A stretch of 11,929 nt of DNA from Actinomycetes bacterium (GTDB taxonomy: Bacteria; Actinomycetota; Actinomycetes; Actinomycetales; JAJYRW01): NCBI GenBank assembly GCA_021793895.1, contig JAJYRW010000024.1, positions 1 through 11,929 on the forward strand, read 5' to 3'. Numbering within the stretch: position 1 is the first letter of the stretch; each line of letters starts with the position of its first letter. The position numbers were made by a program, and so were the translations under genes. Shown here piece after piece: positions 1 to 6,768 of this stretch. The notes beneath the pieces were generated by a model. The model did no database searches. It was not told where the DNA came from and saw only the letters and a program-made list of their open reading frames with translations.

Positions 1-37
1 CCAACGTCGTTGTTTTGCGGATTGCGAGGCACGTCAT
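1..37 (-). CDS. Possible N-terminus of a divergent LacI-family regulator (cut by window edge)
   Basis: A reading frame on the minus strand begins with ATG at 37-35 and runs off the window, giving MTCLAIRKTTTL with the next codon starting in G. LacI-family repressors often start with a short tail followed by a Thr-Leu-x-Asp-Val-Ala helix-turn-helix entry, and this fragment ends just where that would begin. It lies divergent to a sugar operon whose promoter carries a LacI-like palindrome, the usual place for such a regulator. A purine-rich AAGGGGAA precedes the ATG but sits very close to it. Only 12 residues are visible, so this is a suggestion. The stretch could equally be untranslated, or the tail of an upstream gene: all three plus-strand frames reach a stop codon between 52 and 65. 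Confidence 0.3.
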   Translation of the reverse strand, partial: MTCLAIRKTTTL

Positions 38-133
38 TTCCCCTTGCACGCTAAGTAGAACCTGAGCCTCCGGTGCCCCCACGCTCTACGGCCACGTTTT
101 CACAGGGTCTCTAAAGGCGCGACGCTAGCCCGT
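38..133. other. Upstream intergenic region with no clear feature
   Basis: This is the left part of the spacer before the sugar operon. I see no convincing reading frame, strong hairpin or minus-strand promoter with good -35 and -10 boxes. A half-site-like AGAACC occurs near 57-62 but has no inverted partner nearby. Confidence 0.5.
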
Positions 134-161
134 TTGACATTGGACGATACTCATGCATAAT
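134..161 (+). promoter_or_regulatory. Sigma-70-type promoter of the isomerase/CUT2 operon
   Basis: A perfect -35 hexamer TTGACA (134-139) is followed after 16 bp by CATAAT (156-161), which matches five of six bases of the -10 consensus. Transcription would begin around 167-169, inside the palindrome at 163-178. This leaves a leader of about 55 nt before the TTG start at 225, which has its own Shine-Dalgarno sequence. This is the best promoter in the window and is placed to drive the whole left cluster. Confidence 0.75.
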
Positions 162-162
162 T

Positions 163-178
163 AATGAACCGGTTCATT
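163..178. promoter_or_regulatory. LacI-family-like operator palindrome
   Basis: AATGAACCGGTTCATT is a perfect 16-bp palindrome with a central CG, the symmetry typical of LacI/GalR-family operators. It begins one base after the -10 box and covers the expected transcription start, so a bound repressor would block initiation. The half site TGAACCG occurs again 13 bp downstream (178-184), inside the imperfect dyad TTGAACCGTTCCAA (177-190; 10 of 14 positions symmetric), possibly a weaker second site. The operator class is inferred from symmetry and position; the regulator is not shown. Confidence 0.65.
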
Positions 179-212
179 GAACCGTTCCAATAACACAGTT
201 CGGTCGAGCCCA

Positions 213-227
213 ACGGAGGAGATCTTG
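213..227 (+). promoter_or_regulatory. Ribosome binding site that sets the isomerase start at TTG 225
   Basis: ACGGAGGA (213-220) places GGAGG five bases before TTG at 225-227. The longer frame would start at TTG 177, but that codon lies within the operator and almost at the transcription start and has no upstream Shine-Dalgarno sequence. The shorter start also yields an N-terminus MTRQYVTRREYDEW without the low-complexity extension. Confidence 0.7.
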
Positions 228-974
228 ACTAGGCAATACGTAACTCGCCGCGAATACGATGAGTGGATTAATGAAGCCGTCGGCCTCGCACATGCGCTTC
301 GGTACCCCATTACACCCGACATGATCAACGACAGCGCAGGCATCATCTTTGGCGATGACCAGTATCAAGCATTCGAGCAGGGCATATGGTCTCGAGAACC
401 ATATGAAGTCATGATTATCTTCGAATCCCTGAACGAAGGAGCTGTAGACGGCCTGCCGGAAGGAGCAGCAAAATACGCGGAATACGGCGGGCTTTGCGAC
501 AAGTTGATGATCGTTCATCCAGGGAAGTTTTGCCCGCCCCACTATCACCAGCGGAAGACGGAGAGTTATGAGGTAGTTCTAGGTGAAATGGACGTCTTTT
601 ACTCACCTGACCCCATTGCCATGGGCGACGAAAAACCTCTCGAGTTCCGTCCCATGCAGCCCGGCGAAGCATGGCCAGAAGGAATCGAGCTCCCAGAGGG
701 CCGTGCCGCTTCATATAAAGATCTAACGAGTTACGTGCGACTGAGTGCCGGCGACCCAAAATTCGTGATGCATCGTAAGCATTTGCACGCATTCGGGTGC
801 CCAAAAGACTCCCCGGTTCCTCTGGTAGTTCGGGAAGTCTCAACATACAGCCATGAACCGACAGAACACGCGCAAGACAAGCCTGCTCCTTTGCCGTCTT
901 GGGCACATCTTCATGACAACGACTTCATAACCGAAGCCGCTAACACCGGCAGATTAACCACAAAAATCCGTTAA
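225..974 (+). CDS. D-lyxose/D-mannose-family sugar isomerase (cupin)
   Basis: This 249-residue cytoplasmic protein resembles the cupin-fold, metal-dependent D-lyxose isomerases (EC 5.3.1.15), which interconvert D-lyxose and D-xylulose and often also D-mannose and D-fructose. The core motif HYHQRKTE gives H106, H108 and E113, the same H-x-H-x4-E spacing as the metal ligands His103, His105 and Glu110 that I recall for the E. coli O157 enzyme. The fourth ligand is probably H186 or H188 in the HRKHLHAF motif. At 249 residues it is longer than the roughly 165-230 residues of characterised members. It starts at TTG 225 and is the first gene after the promoter, 46 bp before the binding-protein gene, so it should act on the imported sugar. 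The exact substrate cannot be read from sequence; L-ribose or another 2,3-cis aldose is possible. Confidence 0.75.
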   Translation: MTRQYVTRREYDEWINEAVGLAHALRYPITPDMINDSAGIIFGDDQYQAFEQGIWSREPYEVMIIFESLNEGAVDGLPEGAAKYAEYGGLCDKLMIVHPGKFCPPHYHQRKTESYEVVLGEMDVFYSPDPIAMGDEKPLEFRPMQPGEAWPEGIELPEGRAASYKDLTSYVRLSAGDPKFVMHRKHLHAFGCPKDSPVPLVVREVSTYSHEPTEHAQDKPAPLPSWAHLHDNDFITEAANTGRLTTKIR

Positions 975-1020
975 TTTCGCAAAATAACTAACTAGACGTA
1001 TAAATCGTCAGGAGGCAACG

Positions 1021-2052
1021 ATGCGTTCCACATCTATTGTCGCGGCAATCGCCAGCGCGGGTCTCATGTTGACAGCATGTGCAAGCGGTGCAGACGAACC
1101 CGACAACTCAAATGGAGACAATGGCGCTTCATCCCAAAACGAGACTCAGTTTGAAAAGAAAGACCCACTCACACTCGGCTACTCCGTTTACGACCTACAA
1201 AATCCGTATTGGCAATCGTACGCAGCCGGTGTTGAAAAAGCCGCTGAACGCGAGGGCATCGAAGTGACAGTTGTTGACCAGAAATCCGATCAACAACAAC
1301 AAGTTTCCGGCAGTCTAGATCTAATTAATCAAGGAATTTCCGGATTGATCATCACCCCCGTCCAACCTTCGGCCCTGCCAACCACAATTGATGCCGCGCA
1401 CGATGAGAACATCCCGGTGGTTATCTCAGACATCGGCACTGCAGGTGACTATGACGCATACATCCAGTCCAATAACACTGAAGGTGGGGCACTTGCCGCC
1501 GACTACGTAATAGAAGAGCTGGGTGAGGATGATGGTCCGCACAAAGTAGGCGTGATCGAGCTGCATGCTGGCTCCGTCGTCGGCGAAGAGCGTGTGGAGG
1601 AATTCGTCGCGAAGATGGAGGAGCATGAAGACTTCGAAATCGTCTCCAGCCTCGATGGAAACGATACTGTCGATGGTGGTTTTGCAGCCGCACAAGACAT
1701 GCTCTCAGCCAACCCAGACCTCGAAGTAATTTATGCCGCGAACGATGATTCCGCCATCGGGGCTCAACGAGCTATGGAGACCGCGGGAAAGTCAGTCGAT
1801 GATGGCTTTATTCTTATCGGCTTCGATGGGGCCGATGGTGCGTTAGACCTCATTGAACAAGGAAAAATGAGCGCTACGGTGGCCCAAGACCCATATGGAC
1901 AAGGCATCCGCGCAGTCGAAACTGTTCTTGCGCTGCTTGACGGCAATGTTGAATACGATGACGAGGAAGAAAAGACAGTCCTCTTCCCTGTGGAAATCGT
2001 CACAGCTGAGAATCTAGATGAGTTCCGCGATTCGCGGGCGGCACAGGATTAA
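1021..2052 (+). CDS. CUT2 sugar ABC transporter substrate-binding lipoprotein
   Basis: This 343-residue protein is the extracellular sugar receptor of the importer encoded just downstream. Residues 1-19 form a lipoprotein signal peptide and the lipobox LTAC puts the lipidated cysteine at C20. An acidic, Asn/Ser-rich linker follows to about residue 45. The rest is a type 1 periplasmic-binding fold of the RbsB class: it opens with LTLGYSVYDLQNPYW, continues with the GLIITPVQP segment, and has AANDDSAIGAQRAME and ILIGFDGADGALDLI in the second lobe. The ATG has a strong AGGAGG (1010-1015) five bases upstream. It follows the isomerase gene by 46 bp and is separated from the ATPase gene by a hairpin, which may allow it to be made in excess. 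The ligand is probably a pentose or hexose but is not identified. Confidence 0.9.
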   Translation: MRSTSIVAAIASAGLMLTACASGADEPDNSNGDNGASSQNETQFEKKDPLTLGYSVYDLQNPYWQSYAAGVEKAAEREGIEVTVVDQKSDQQQQVSGSLDLINQGISGLIITPVQPSALPTTIDAAHDENIPVVISDIGTAGDYDAYIQSNNTEGGALAADYVIEELGEDDGPHKVGVIELHAGSVVGEERVEEFVAKMEEHEDFEIVSSLDGNDTVDGGFAAAQDMLSANPDLEVIYAANDDSAIGAQRAMETAGKSVDDGFILIGFDGADGALDLIEQGKMSATVAQDPYGQGIRAVETVLALLDGNVEYDDEEEKTVLFPVEIVTAENLDEFRDSRAAQD

Positions 2053-2070
2053 ATTAATCAGGCGGCACAA

Positions 2071-2107
2071 GGGGCGGAGCGCTATACCTGGCTCCGCCCC
2101 TCTATTA
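2071..2107 (+). terminator. Intercistronic GC-rich hairpin (attenuator or mRNA-stabilising stem)
   Basis: GGGGCGGAGC (2071-2080) and GCTCCGCCCC (2091-2100) form a perfect 10-bp stem with a 10-nt loop, followed by TCTATTAAAAGTTTT. The tail has no uninterrupted U run, so this is more likely a partial terminator or a 3' stabiliser of the binding-protein message than a full stop. In this position it would favour the binding protein over the ATPase and permeases. Confidence 0.65.
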
Positions 2108-2127
2108 AAAGTTTTGGAGGCTCGATC

Positions 2128-3645
2128 GTGGCACCAGTCCTCGAGGTCGATCGTATCGTCCAAGAGTATCCCGGGGTTAAGGCGCTTAAAGGTGTATCAC
2201 TTGAATTAAACACTGGACAGATACTTGGGCTTGTAGGTGAAAACGGAGCTGGTAAAAGCACGCTCATTCGGGTGCTCGGCGGTATTGAGCAACCAAAAGA
2301 CGGCATCGTTGAGATCCGAGGCGAACGACAGAATTTCCGGAATTCTGCAGAATCTCAGTCCGCAGGAATAAGCGTCGTAAGCCAAGAGTTTCGTCTCGTA
2401 GACGAATTATCCATTGCGGACAATATTTTTCTTGGTCACGAGATCACAAAAGCATCTGTAGTAAATAAAACATCTACAACGCGGCGGGCTTCTGAAATCT
2501 TAGATCAACTGGGATTAGATTTAGATCCGCATAGGCTCGTCGCTTCTCTCACTGTCGGCGACCGTCAAATGATCGAGATAGCCCGTGCTCTTTCGCGTGA
2601 CTTCAGTATTCTCATCATGGACGAACCAACCGCTGCACTAAACGGATCGGAAATCTCGCGTCTTCTTTCAATCGTTCAGCGGCTCGCAGCGCAAGGCAAA
2701 GCGATCATCTATGTATCTCACCATTTGGATGAAATATTCAAGATTTGTGACGAAGTGGCCGTTTTGCGAGATGGATCATTAGTAGCGAATGAGCCAACTA
2801 AGAATCTGAACGAAGCCCAGCTAGTCGAGCACATGCTGGGACGGAAGCCCGAGACTTTTGAGCGCGCACCCGCGGAGGCATCTCAGGCTTCGATGCGTCT
2901 AGAAGTATCTGACCTACAAATACCTGGCATCGCCACACCGTTCAATCTCAACGTACGCGCGGGAGAAATCGTCGGGCTTGCAGGCCTTGTTGGTTCTGGC
3001 CGAACTGAACTAACTCGCGCTCTATATGGCGATCTGACACCCACCGGTGGGCATGTCGATGTCGACGGCAAGCGAGTAAAGCTACGGTCGAGTAGGGACG
3101 CCTTAAAGAACGGCATTTTTATGCTTTCTGAAGACAGGAAAAGCGAAGGCATCCTCCCACATTTGAATGTCACTGAAAACGCGATGGTCTCCCGCGACCG
3201 TAAAGACCTACCAGTTCTGCCGAGACTTTTTCCAGTCCCAAAAGACGAGCGGAAACAATTTGAGTCACTACGCAACGATATGAGAATCCGCGTTCCACAT
3301 GGACGGCAGCTCATAGGAAATCTTTCAGGCGGCAACCAGCAAAAAGTCCTCCTTGGGAGATCGTTGCTTTCTGGCTGCGCAGTTTTGCTTCTCAACGAAC
3401 CTACCCGGGGTGTTGACGTTGGAGCAAAGGTCGATATTTACGAATTGATAAAGCAGCTTGCCGCAGCAGGTGTTGCAATCGTGGTATCGAGTTCTGATGC
3501 GCCAGAATTAGCCGCCATTGCGGAAAGGTGCATCGTATATTTTACGGGCCGGGAAGTGGCCGAGCTTCGTGGTACTGACGTAACGGAAGAAAACATCGTT
3601 GCAGCATCAGTCGGCCAAGGCACAAAGGAGTTATTTAATGGCTGA
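2128..3645 (+). CDS. CUT2 sugar ABC transporter ATP-binding protein (two fused ATPase domains)
   Basis: This 505-residue protein powers the importer and has the RbsA/XylG/MglA layout of two ATPase domains in one chain. Domain 1 has Walker A GENGAGKST (37-45), Q-loop Q86, the signature LTVGDRQ (141-147, Thr in place of the usual Ser) and Walker B ILIMDEP (161-167). Domain 2 has the degenerate Walker A GLVGSGRTE (286-294), as is normal for this subfamily, a canonical signature LSGGNQQ (399-405), and Walker B LLLNEPTRGVDVGAK in which N423 replaces the usual Asp. Translation begins at GTG 2128, with GGAGG (2116-2120) seven bases upstream. The end overlaps the first permease gene by 8 nt, implying coupled translation. 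The cytoplasmic subunit would pair with the two permeases that follow. Confidence 0.92.
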   Translation: MAPVLEVDRIVQEYPGVKALKGVSLELNTGQILGLVGENGAGKSTLIRVLGGIEQPKDGIVEIRGERQNFRNSAESQSAGISVVSQEFRLVDELSIADNIFLGHEITKASVVNKTSTTRRASEILDQLGLDLDPHRLVASLTVGDRQMIEIARALSRDFSILIMDEPTAALNGSEISRLLSIVQRLAAQGKAIIYVSHHLDEIFKICDEVAVLRDGSLVANEPTKNLNEAQLVEHMLGRKPETFERAPAEASQASMRLEVSDLQIPGIATPFNLNVRAGEIVGLAGLVGSGRTELTRALYGDLTPTGGHVDVDGKRVKLRSSRDALKNGIFMLSEDRKSEGILPHLNVTENAMVSRDRKDLPVLPRLFPVPKDERKQFESLRNDMRIRVPHGRQLIGNLSGGNQQKVLLGRSLLSGCAVLLLNEPTRGVDVGAKVDIYELIKQLAAAGVAIVVSSSDAPELAAIAERCIVYFTGREVAELRGTDVTEENIVAASVGQGTKELFNG

Positions 3646-4672
3646 TTCAACTGCCGCGGTCGTCGAGGAACTTGTCGATGACGACCGTAAACGATCAGCA
3701 GAACGCGCGCGAAAAGCCGAGCAGCGCAGACGCGTATTTCAAAACGCCGGAGTCTTAATACCATTTATTCTGGTACTACTGGCTGGAATATTCATTATTC
3801 CCAATTTCATCTCGTCTTCAAACATAACCAACATGCTGGTTAATGCCGCGATCTTGGCGTTTGTTGGATATGGAATGACGGTCGTCATTGCAGTCCGCGG
3901 AATTGATTTGTCAGTCGGGTCCGCGCAGGCTTTGACGGCGTGTATCACGGTTGCGGTCGTGAATTCAATGGGGCCGTTAGCAGGATCGCTGGCGGGAGTG
4001 GTAGTCGGAGCCTTACTCGGCCTAGTGAACGGCATACTAGTAACGCGCTTTAGAGTGCCGGGTTTCATTGCAACCCTAAGCACCCTAAGTGTCTACCGAG
4101 GTGTTGTACTGCTGTTTACCGGTGGAGCACCAATTGCAAGCACCTCTACGGGGTTTAATTCCATCGCTACCAGCTCGCTGTTAGGCGTTCCAGTTCCGTT
4201 TATTGCGGCCGTAGTGCTTGGTATTGCAATGGCTTTTGCCCTTGACCGTACGCGCTTTGGTAAGCACCTCGTTGCCGTTGGCGGCAGCCCAGAATCTGCC
4301 CTCGATACCGGCGTGAAAATAAATCGTATTCTTCTATTCTCCTATGTGGCGGCGGGTACAGGGGCCGGCATAGCCGGTGTGTTCTTAGCGAGTCAACTCG
4401 GCGTCGTGAACGGTTCAATATCTTCCGGTCTGGAGTTGGAGGCTATTGCCATCGTTGTGCTCGGCGGCACGAGCATGGCTGGTGGACGCCCCAGGATCGG
4501 GGGCACCTTTATCGCTGCTGCATTGCTTTCGATGATTAATTCCGGACTCAATCTTCTCAATGTGCCCTCGTTCTACCAGTATGTTGCGCTCGGAGCCTTG
4601 CTTGTGTTCGCGCTCAGCATTGACGGTGCACAACGCTCCGCGGTACGCCGCATGTTGGAGGGAAGGAACTAA
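3638..4672 (+). CDS. CUT2 sugar ABC transporter permease, first subunit
   Basis: This 344-residue membrane protein belongs to the RbsC/BPD_transp_2 family. A charged cytoplasmic N-terminus (about 1-35, rich in Arg, Lys and Glu) precedes roughly eight to ten hydrophobic segments, beginning near VLIPFILVLLAGIFII (39-54). Family motifs are GLVNGILV with PGFIATLST (about 128-149) and IVVLGGTSMAGG (272-283), the latter near the ATPase-contact loop. I choose ATG 3638 because AGGAG (3626-3630) lies seven bases upstream; an in-frame ATG at 3599 lacks a comparable site and would overlap much more of the ATPase gene. The stop TAA shares its last base with the start of the next permease (TAATG). Two different permeases suggest a heterodimeric channel. 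Confidence 0.9.
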   Translation: MADSTAAVVEELVDDDRKRSAERARKAEQRRRVFQNAGVLIPFILVLLAGIFIIPNFISSSNITNMLVNAAILAFVGYGMTVVIAVRGIDLSVGSAQALTACITVAVVNSMGPLAGSLAGVVVGALLGLVNGILVTRFRVPGFIATLSTLSVYRGVVLLFTGGAPIASTSTGFNSIATSSLLGVPVPFIAAVVLGIAMAFALDRTRFGKHLVAVGGSPESALDTGVKINRILLFSYVAAGTGAGIAGVFLASQLGVVNGSISSGLELEAIAIVVLGGTSMAGGRPRIGGTFIAAALLSMINSGLNLLNVPSFYQYVALGALLVFALSIDGAQRSAVRRMLEGRN

Positions 4673-5706
4673 TGACTAAGAATGCTGCCACCCAAGAACG
4701 GACAATAGGGGCGAGCCGAAGCCGGGCTTCAGAAGAAAACAGTAAGCAGCCGCTCCTAGGTACGATCTTTGACTTCGCTTCACGCCAGTACCTCTTGGGA
4801 ATTTTGGTTTTACTTTGCATCGGTGTCGGAATTTTAAAGCCGGCTTTTTGGAGCGGCGGAAATATTTCCAACGTCCTTTTCCAGGCAACATTTGTGGGTC
4901 TGGCCGCATGCGGGATGACCCTTCTTATCGCAGGCGGAATACTCGATTTATCAGTCGGTGGCGTCATCGCTGTCAGCTCCATTGCCGTAGCAACGGTCCT
5001 GCCTTATACGACAATTGGAGGCGCCTTAGCACTGGCCCTGGTGATTGGGGCACTTCTCGGCTTATTCAACGGCTTGCTGGTCACCTACGTCCGAATAGCG
5101 CCTTTTATCGCGACCTTGGGAACGTTGTATCTGTTTCTGGGCGTGGCTTTCATTTGGACGTCAGGAAATGTGGTCAGCATTACTTCTAGTAACTATCGTT
5201 CCTTTACAACCGAGACTATTGGGCGTATACCAGTCCCATTTTTGATTTTCATTGCTGCCGCCTTTTTGACTTATTGCTTGCTTTATCGGACTTACTTTGG
5301 GCGAACGCTACGCGCATTCGGCTCTAACGAACGGGCCGCTGTTCTAGCGGGAATGCCGGTAAAACGAACTAAAGTCCTTGTCTTCGTAGTGGCGGGAATC
5401 TGCTTCGCTTTAGCTGGTGTCTTCATGTCTGGCCGCTTGGCATCCGCAGAAGGCAATATGGCCATCGGATTCGAAATGGATGTCATCGCCGCAGTTGTCG
5501 TTGGCGGAACGGCCCTTCGAGGCGGGCGCGGCACTGCGTTTGGCACGTTCGTAGGTGCAATTTTGTTCGCAGTGCTAAACAACGCCCTAAACCTCTTAGG
5601 TGTGGCGTCCTACTGGCAATACGTTTTGACAGGAACCGTACTTGTCACAGCTATAGCAATCGGAGCGCGTCGCTCTTCCTCGGCGGAAGTACGTGGTGCG
5701 GGCTGA
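4672..5706 (+). CDS. CUT2 sugar ABC transporter permease, second subunit
   Basis: This is a second RbsC-type permease, also 344 residues. A polar N-terminus (about 1-38) precedes the first membrane segment, LLGILVLLCIGVGIL (41-55). It has the same family landmarks as its neighbour: GLFNGLLV with APFIATLGT (130-151) and AAVVVGGTALRGGRG (273-287). It starts by a 1-nt overlap with the first permease, with AAGGA (4663-4667) four bases upstream, and ends by a TGATG overlap with the DUF4432 gene, so the three are translated in series. The two permeases are clearly related but divergent, as expected from an old duplication rather than a recent one. Confidence 0.9.
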   Translation: MTKNAATQERTIGASRSRASEENSKQPLLGTIFDFASRQYLLGILVLLCIGVGILKPAFWSGGNISNVLFQATFVGLAACGMTLLIAGGILDLSVGGVIAVSSIAVATVLPYTTIGGALALALVIGALLGLFNGLLVTYVRIAPFIATLGTLYLFLGVAFIWTSGNVVSITSSNYRSFTTETIGRIPVPFLIFIAAAFLTYCLLYRTYFGRTLRAFGSNERAAVLAGMPVKRTKVLVFVVAGICFALAGVFMSGRLASAEGNMAIGFEMDVIAAVVVGGTALRGGRGTAFGTFVGAILFAVLNNALNLLGVASYWQYVLTGTVLVTAIAIGARRSSSAEVRGAG

Positions 5707-6707
5707 TGGAAAACGGTATGGATTATGGTTCCACACTCCAGAAGCTAACCGGTTCGCCAGAACAACTAGTAAAAGTTGAACGGCTGACTCATGAAGACGG
5801 CTCAGCGCGCGGCACCCCTATTTTGGCTATCCGAAATCCCCAGGGGTTTTCCTTCGATGTCCTGATAGATAGAGCTTTGGACATCGGCTGGGCCGATGCA
5901 CACGGAAATCCGATCGCTTGGAGGCCGATTCAGGGAACATCTGCTTCGAGTCGCTTCGAGCCCCACGGCAATGGGTGGACGCAAACCTTTTCGGGCGGCC
6001 TTCTAACGACATGCGGCTTGCGCTCCACCGGAGCACCATCAACTGTGAACGGAAAACACTACGGATTGCACGGGCGTATTGGGCACATTCCCGCGCAAAA
6101 CGTACACTGGCAATTTATCGAACATTTAAATGAGAAAAGCATTGAAATCACAGGAACTATCATCGAAGCGGGACTCGGCGAGGTTCCACTAGTTCTTAAT
6201 CGCAAAATTATAGCTAGCACGTCCCAACCCAAGATAACCATTAGTGACACCGTCTCTAACGCAGGGTTTCAAACCACGGGACACATGTTCCGGCATCATA
6301 TAAATCTTGGCTATCCGCTAGTTGCGCCCGGAAGCACTGTGGCAACAAACGCAATTTTAATAGGCACTCGAGATCCAGTTGGAAAACCGATTGGGCATTT
6401 ACCGTGGCATTTAGAGTTAGAAGAGCACCCGAGCCCTGAAATAGTTGCATATTTCGAACCAAATGGTGAAATCACAACGACAGTTGTTAAATCACCTGCA
6501 GGGATCACATTCAGTGTTGCCCAGCACAATGAGGATTGGCCAATGCTTATTTTATGGCGAGATGCTAGCCCAGGTGTCAACGTCCTCGGAGTGGAGCCCG
6601 CTACGTCTAAAGACTCCGGGCGTGCTCAGGCCGAGAAAGATAATGAGATCATTCTTCTCGAGCCCGGCCGGGTTCGAAACTACCGAACGACCCTGACTTT
6701 AGAATAG
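5706..6707 (+). CDS. DUF4432-family aldose 1-epimerase-like protein
   Basis: This 333-residue protein fits the galactose-mutarotase-like beta-sandwich family DUF4432, related to E. coli YphB and to aldose 1-epimerases. Visible landmarks are FDVLIDRALDIGWADAHGNPI (50-70), GGLLTTCGLRS (97-107), YGLHGRIGHIPA (119-130) with H122 as a candidate catalytic or sugar-binding residue, and MFRHHINLGYPL (194-205). There is no signal peptide, so it should act in the cytoplasm. It is the last gene of the left operon and overlaps the second permease by one base. There is no strong Shine-Dalgarno sequence, so it probably depends on translational coupling; an alternative ATG lies at 5718. The likely job is interconverting anomers or epimers of the imported sugar, but few family members are characterised and this is inference. 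Confidence 0.8.
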   Translation: MENGMDYGSTLQKLTGSPEQLVKVERLTHEDGSARGTPILAIRNPQGFSFDVLIDRALDIGWADAHGNPIAWRPIQGTSASSRFEPHGNGWTQTFSGGLLTTCGLRSTGAPSTVNGKHYGLHGRIGHIPAQNVHWQFIEHLNEKSIEITGTIIEAGLGEVPLVLNRKIIASTSQPKITISDTVSNAGFQTTGHMFRHHINLGYPLVAPGSTVATNAILIGTRDPVGKPIGHLPWHLELEEHPSPEIVAYFEPNGEITTTVVKSPAGITFSVAQHNEDWPMLILWRDASPGVNVLGVEPATSKDSGRAQAEKDNEIILLEPGRVRNYRTTLTLE

Positions 6708-6768
6708 TTTGATTTTTTGCCCTCATTAGCTGAGTCTCGCGTCGAAATAGGGTGGCGACAATGCTGCC
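6708..6768. other. Convergent intergenic gap between the two clusters
   Basis: The left operon ends at 6707 and the minus-strand mutarotase gene ends at 6769. The gap holds a T6 run (6713-6718) but no strong stem directly before it. On the minus strand I also see no hairpin followed by a U run. Termination here is therefore not explained by a classic intrinsic terminator. Confidence 0.5.

Noticed and set aside
415..906. 163-codon minus-strand frame opposite the isomerase gene
   Set aside because: It is antisense to a gene with clear family motifs, shows no recognisable domain and looks like a shadow frame.
995..1009. GACG/CGTC mini-hairpin before the binding-protein ribosome binding site
   Set aside because: A four-base stem with a seven-base AT-rich loop is too weak to call a riboswitch or attenuator.
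2883..3395. 170-codon minus-strand frame opposite the ATPase gene
   Set aside because: It is the complement of conserved ATPase domain 2 sequence and has no domain or ribosome binding site of its own.
5747..5754. AACCGGTT, same 8-bp core as the promoter operator
   Set aside because: Flanking bases lack the TGA/TCA arms and the site is within the DUF4432 coding sequence; 8 bp is easily chance.
6670..6718. GGGTTCG/CGAAC-GA-CCC stem followed by a T6 run, considered as the left operon terminator
   Set aside because: The stem is inside the coding region, is bulged, and is about 19 nt away from the T run.
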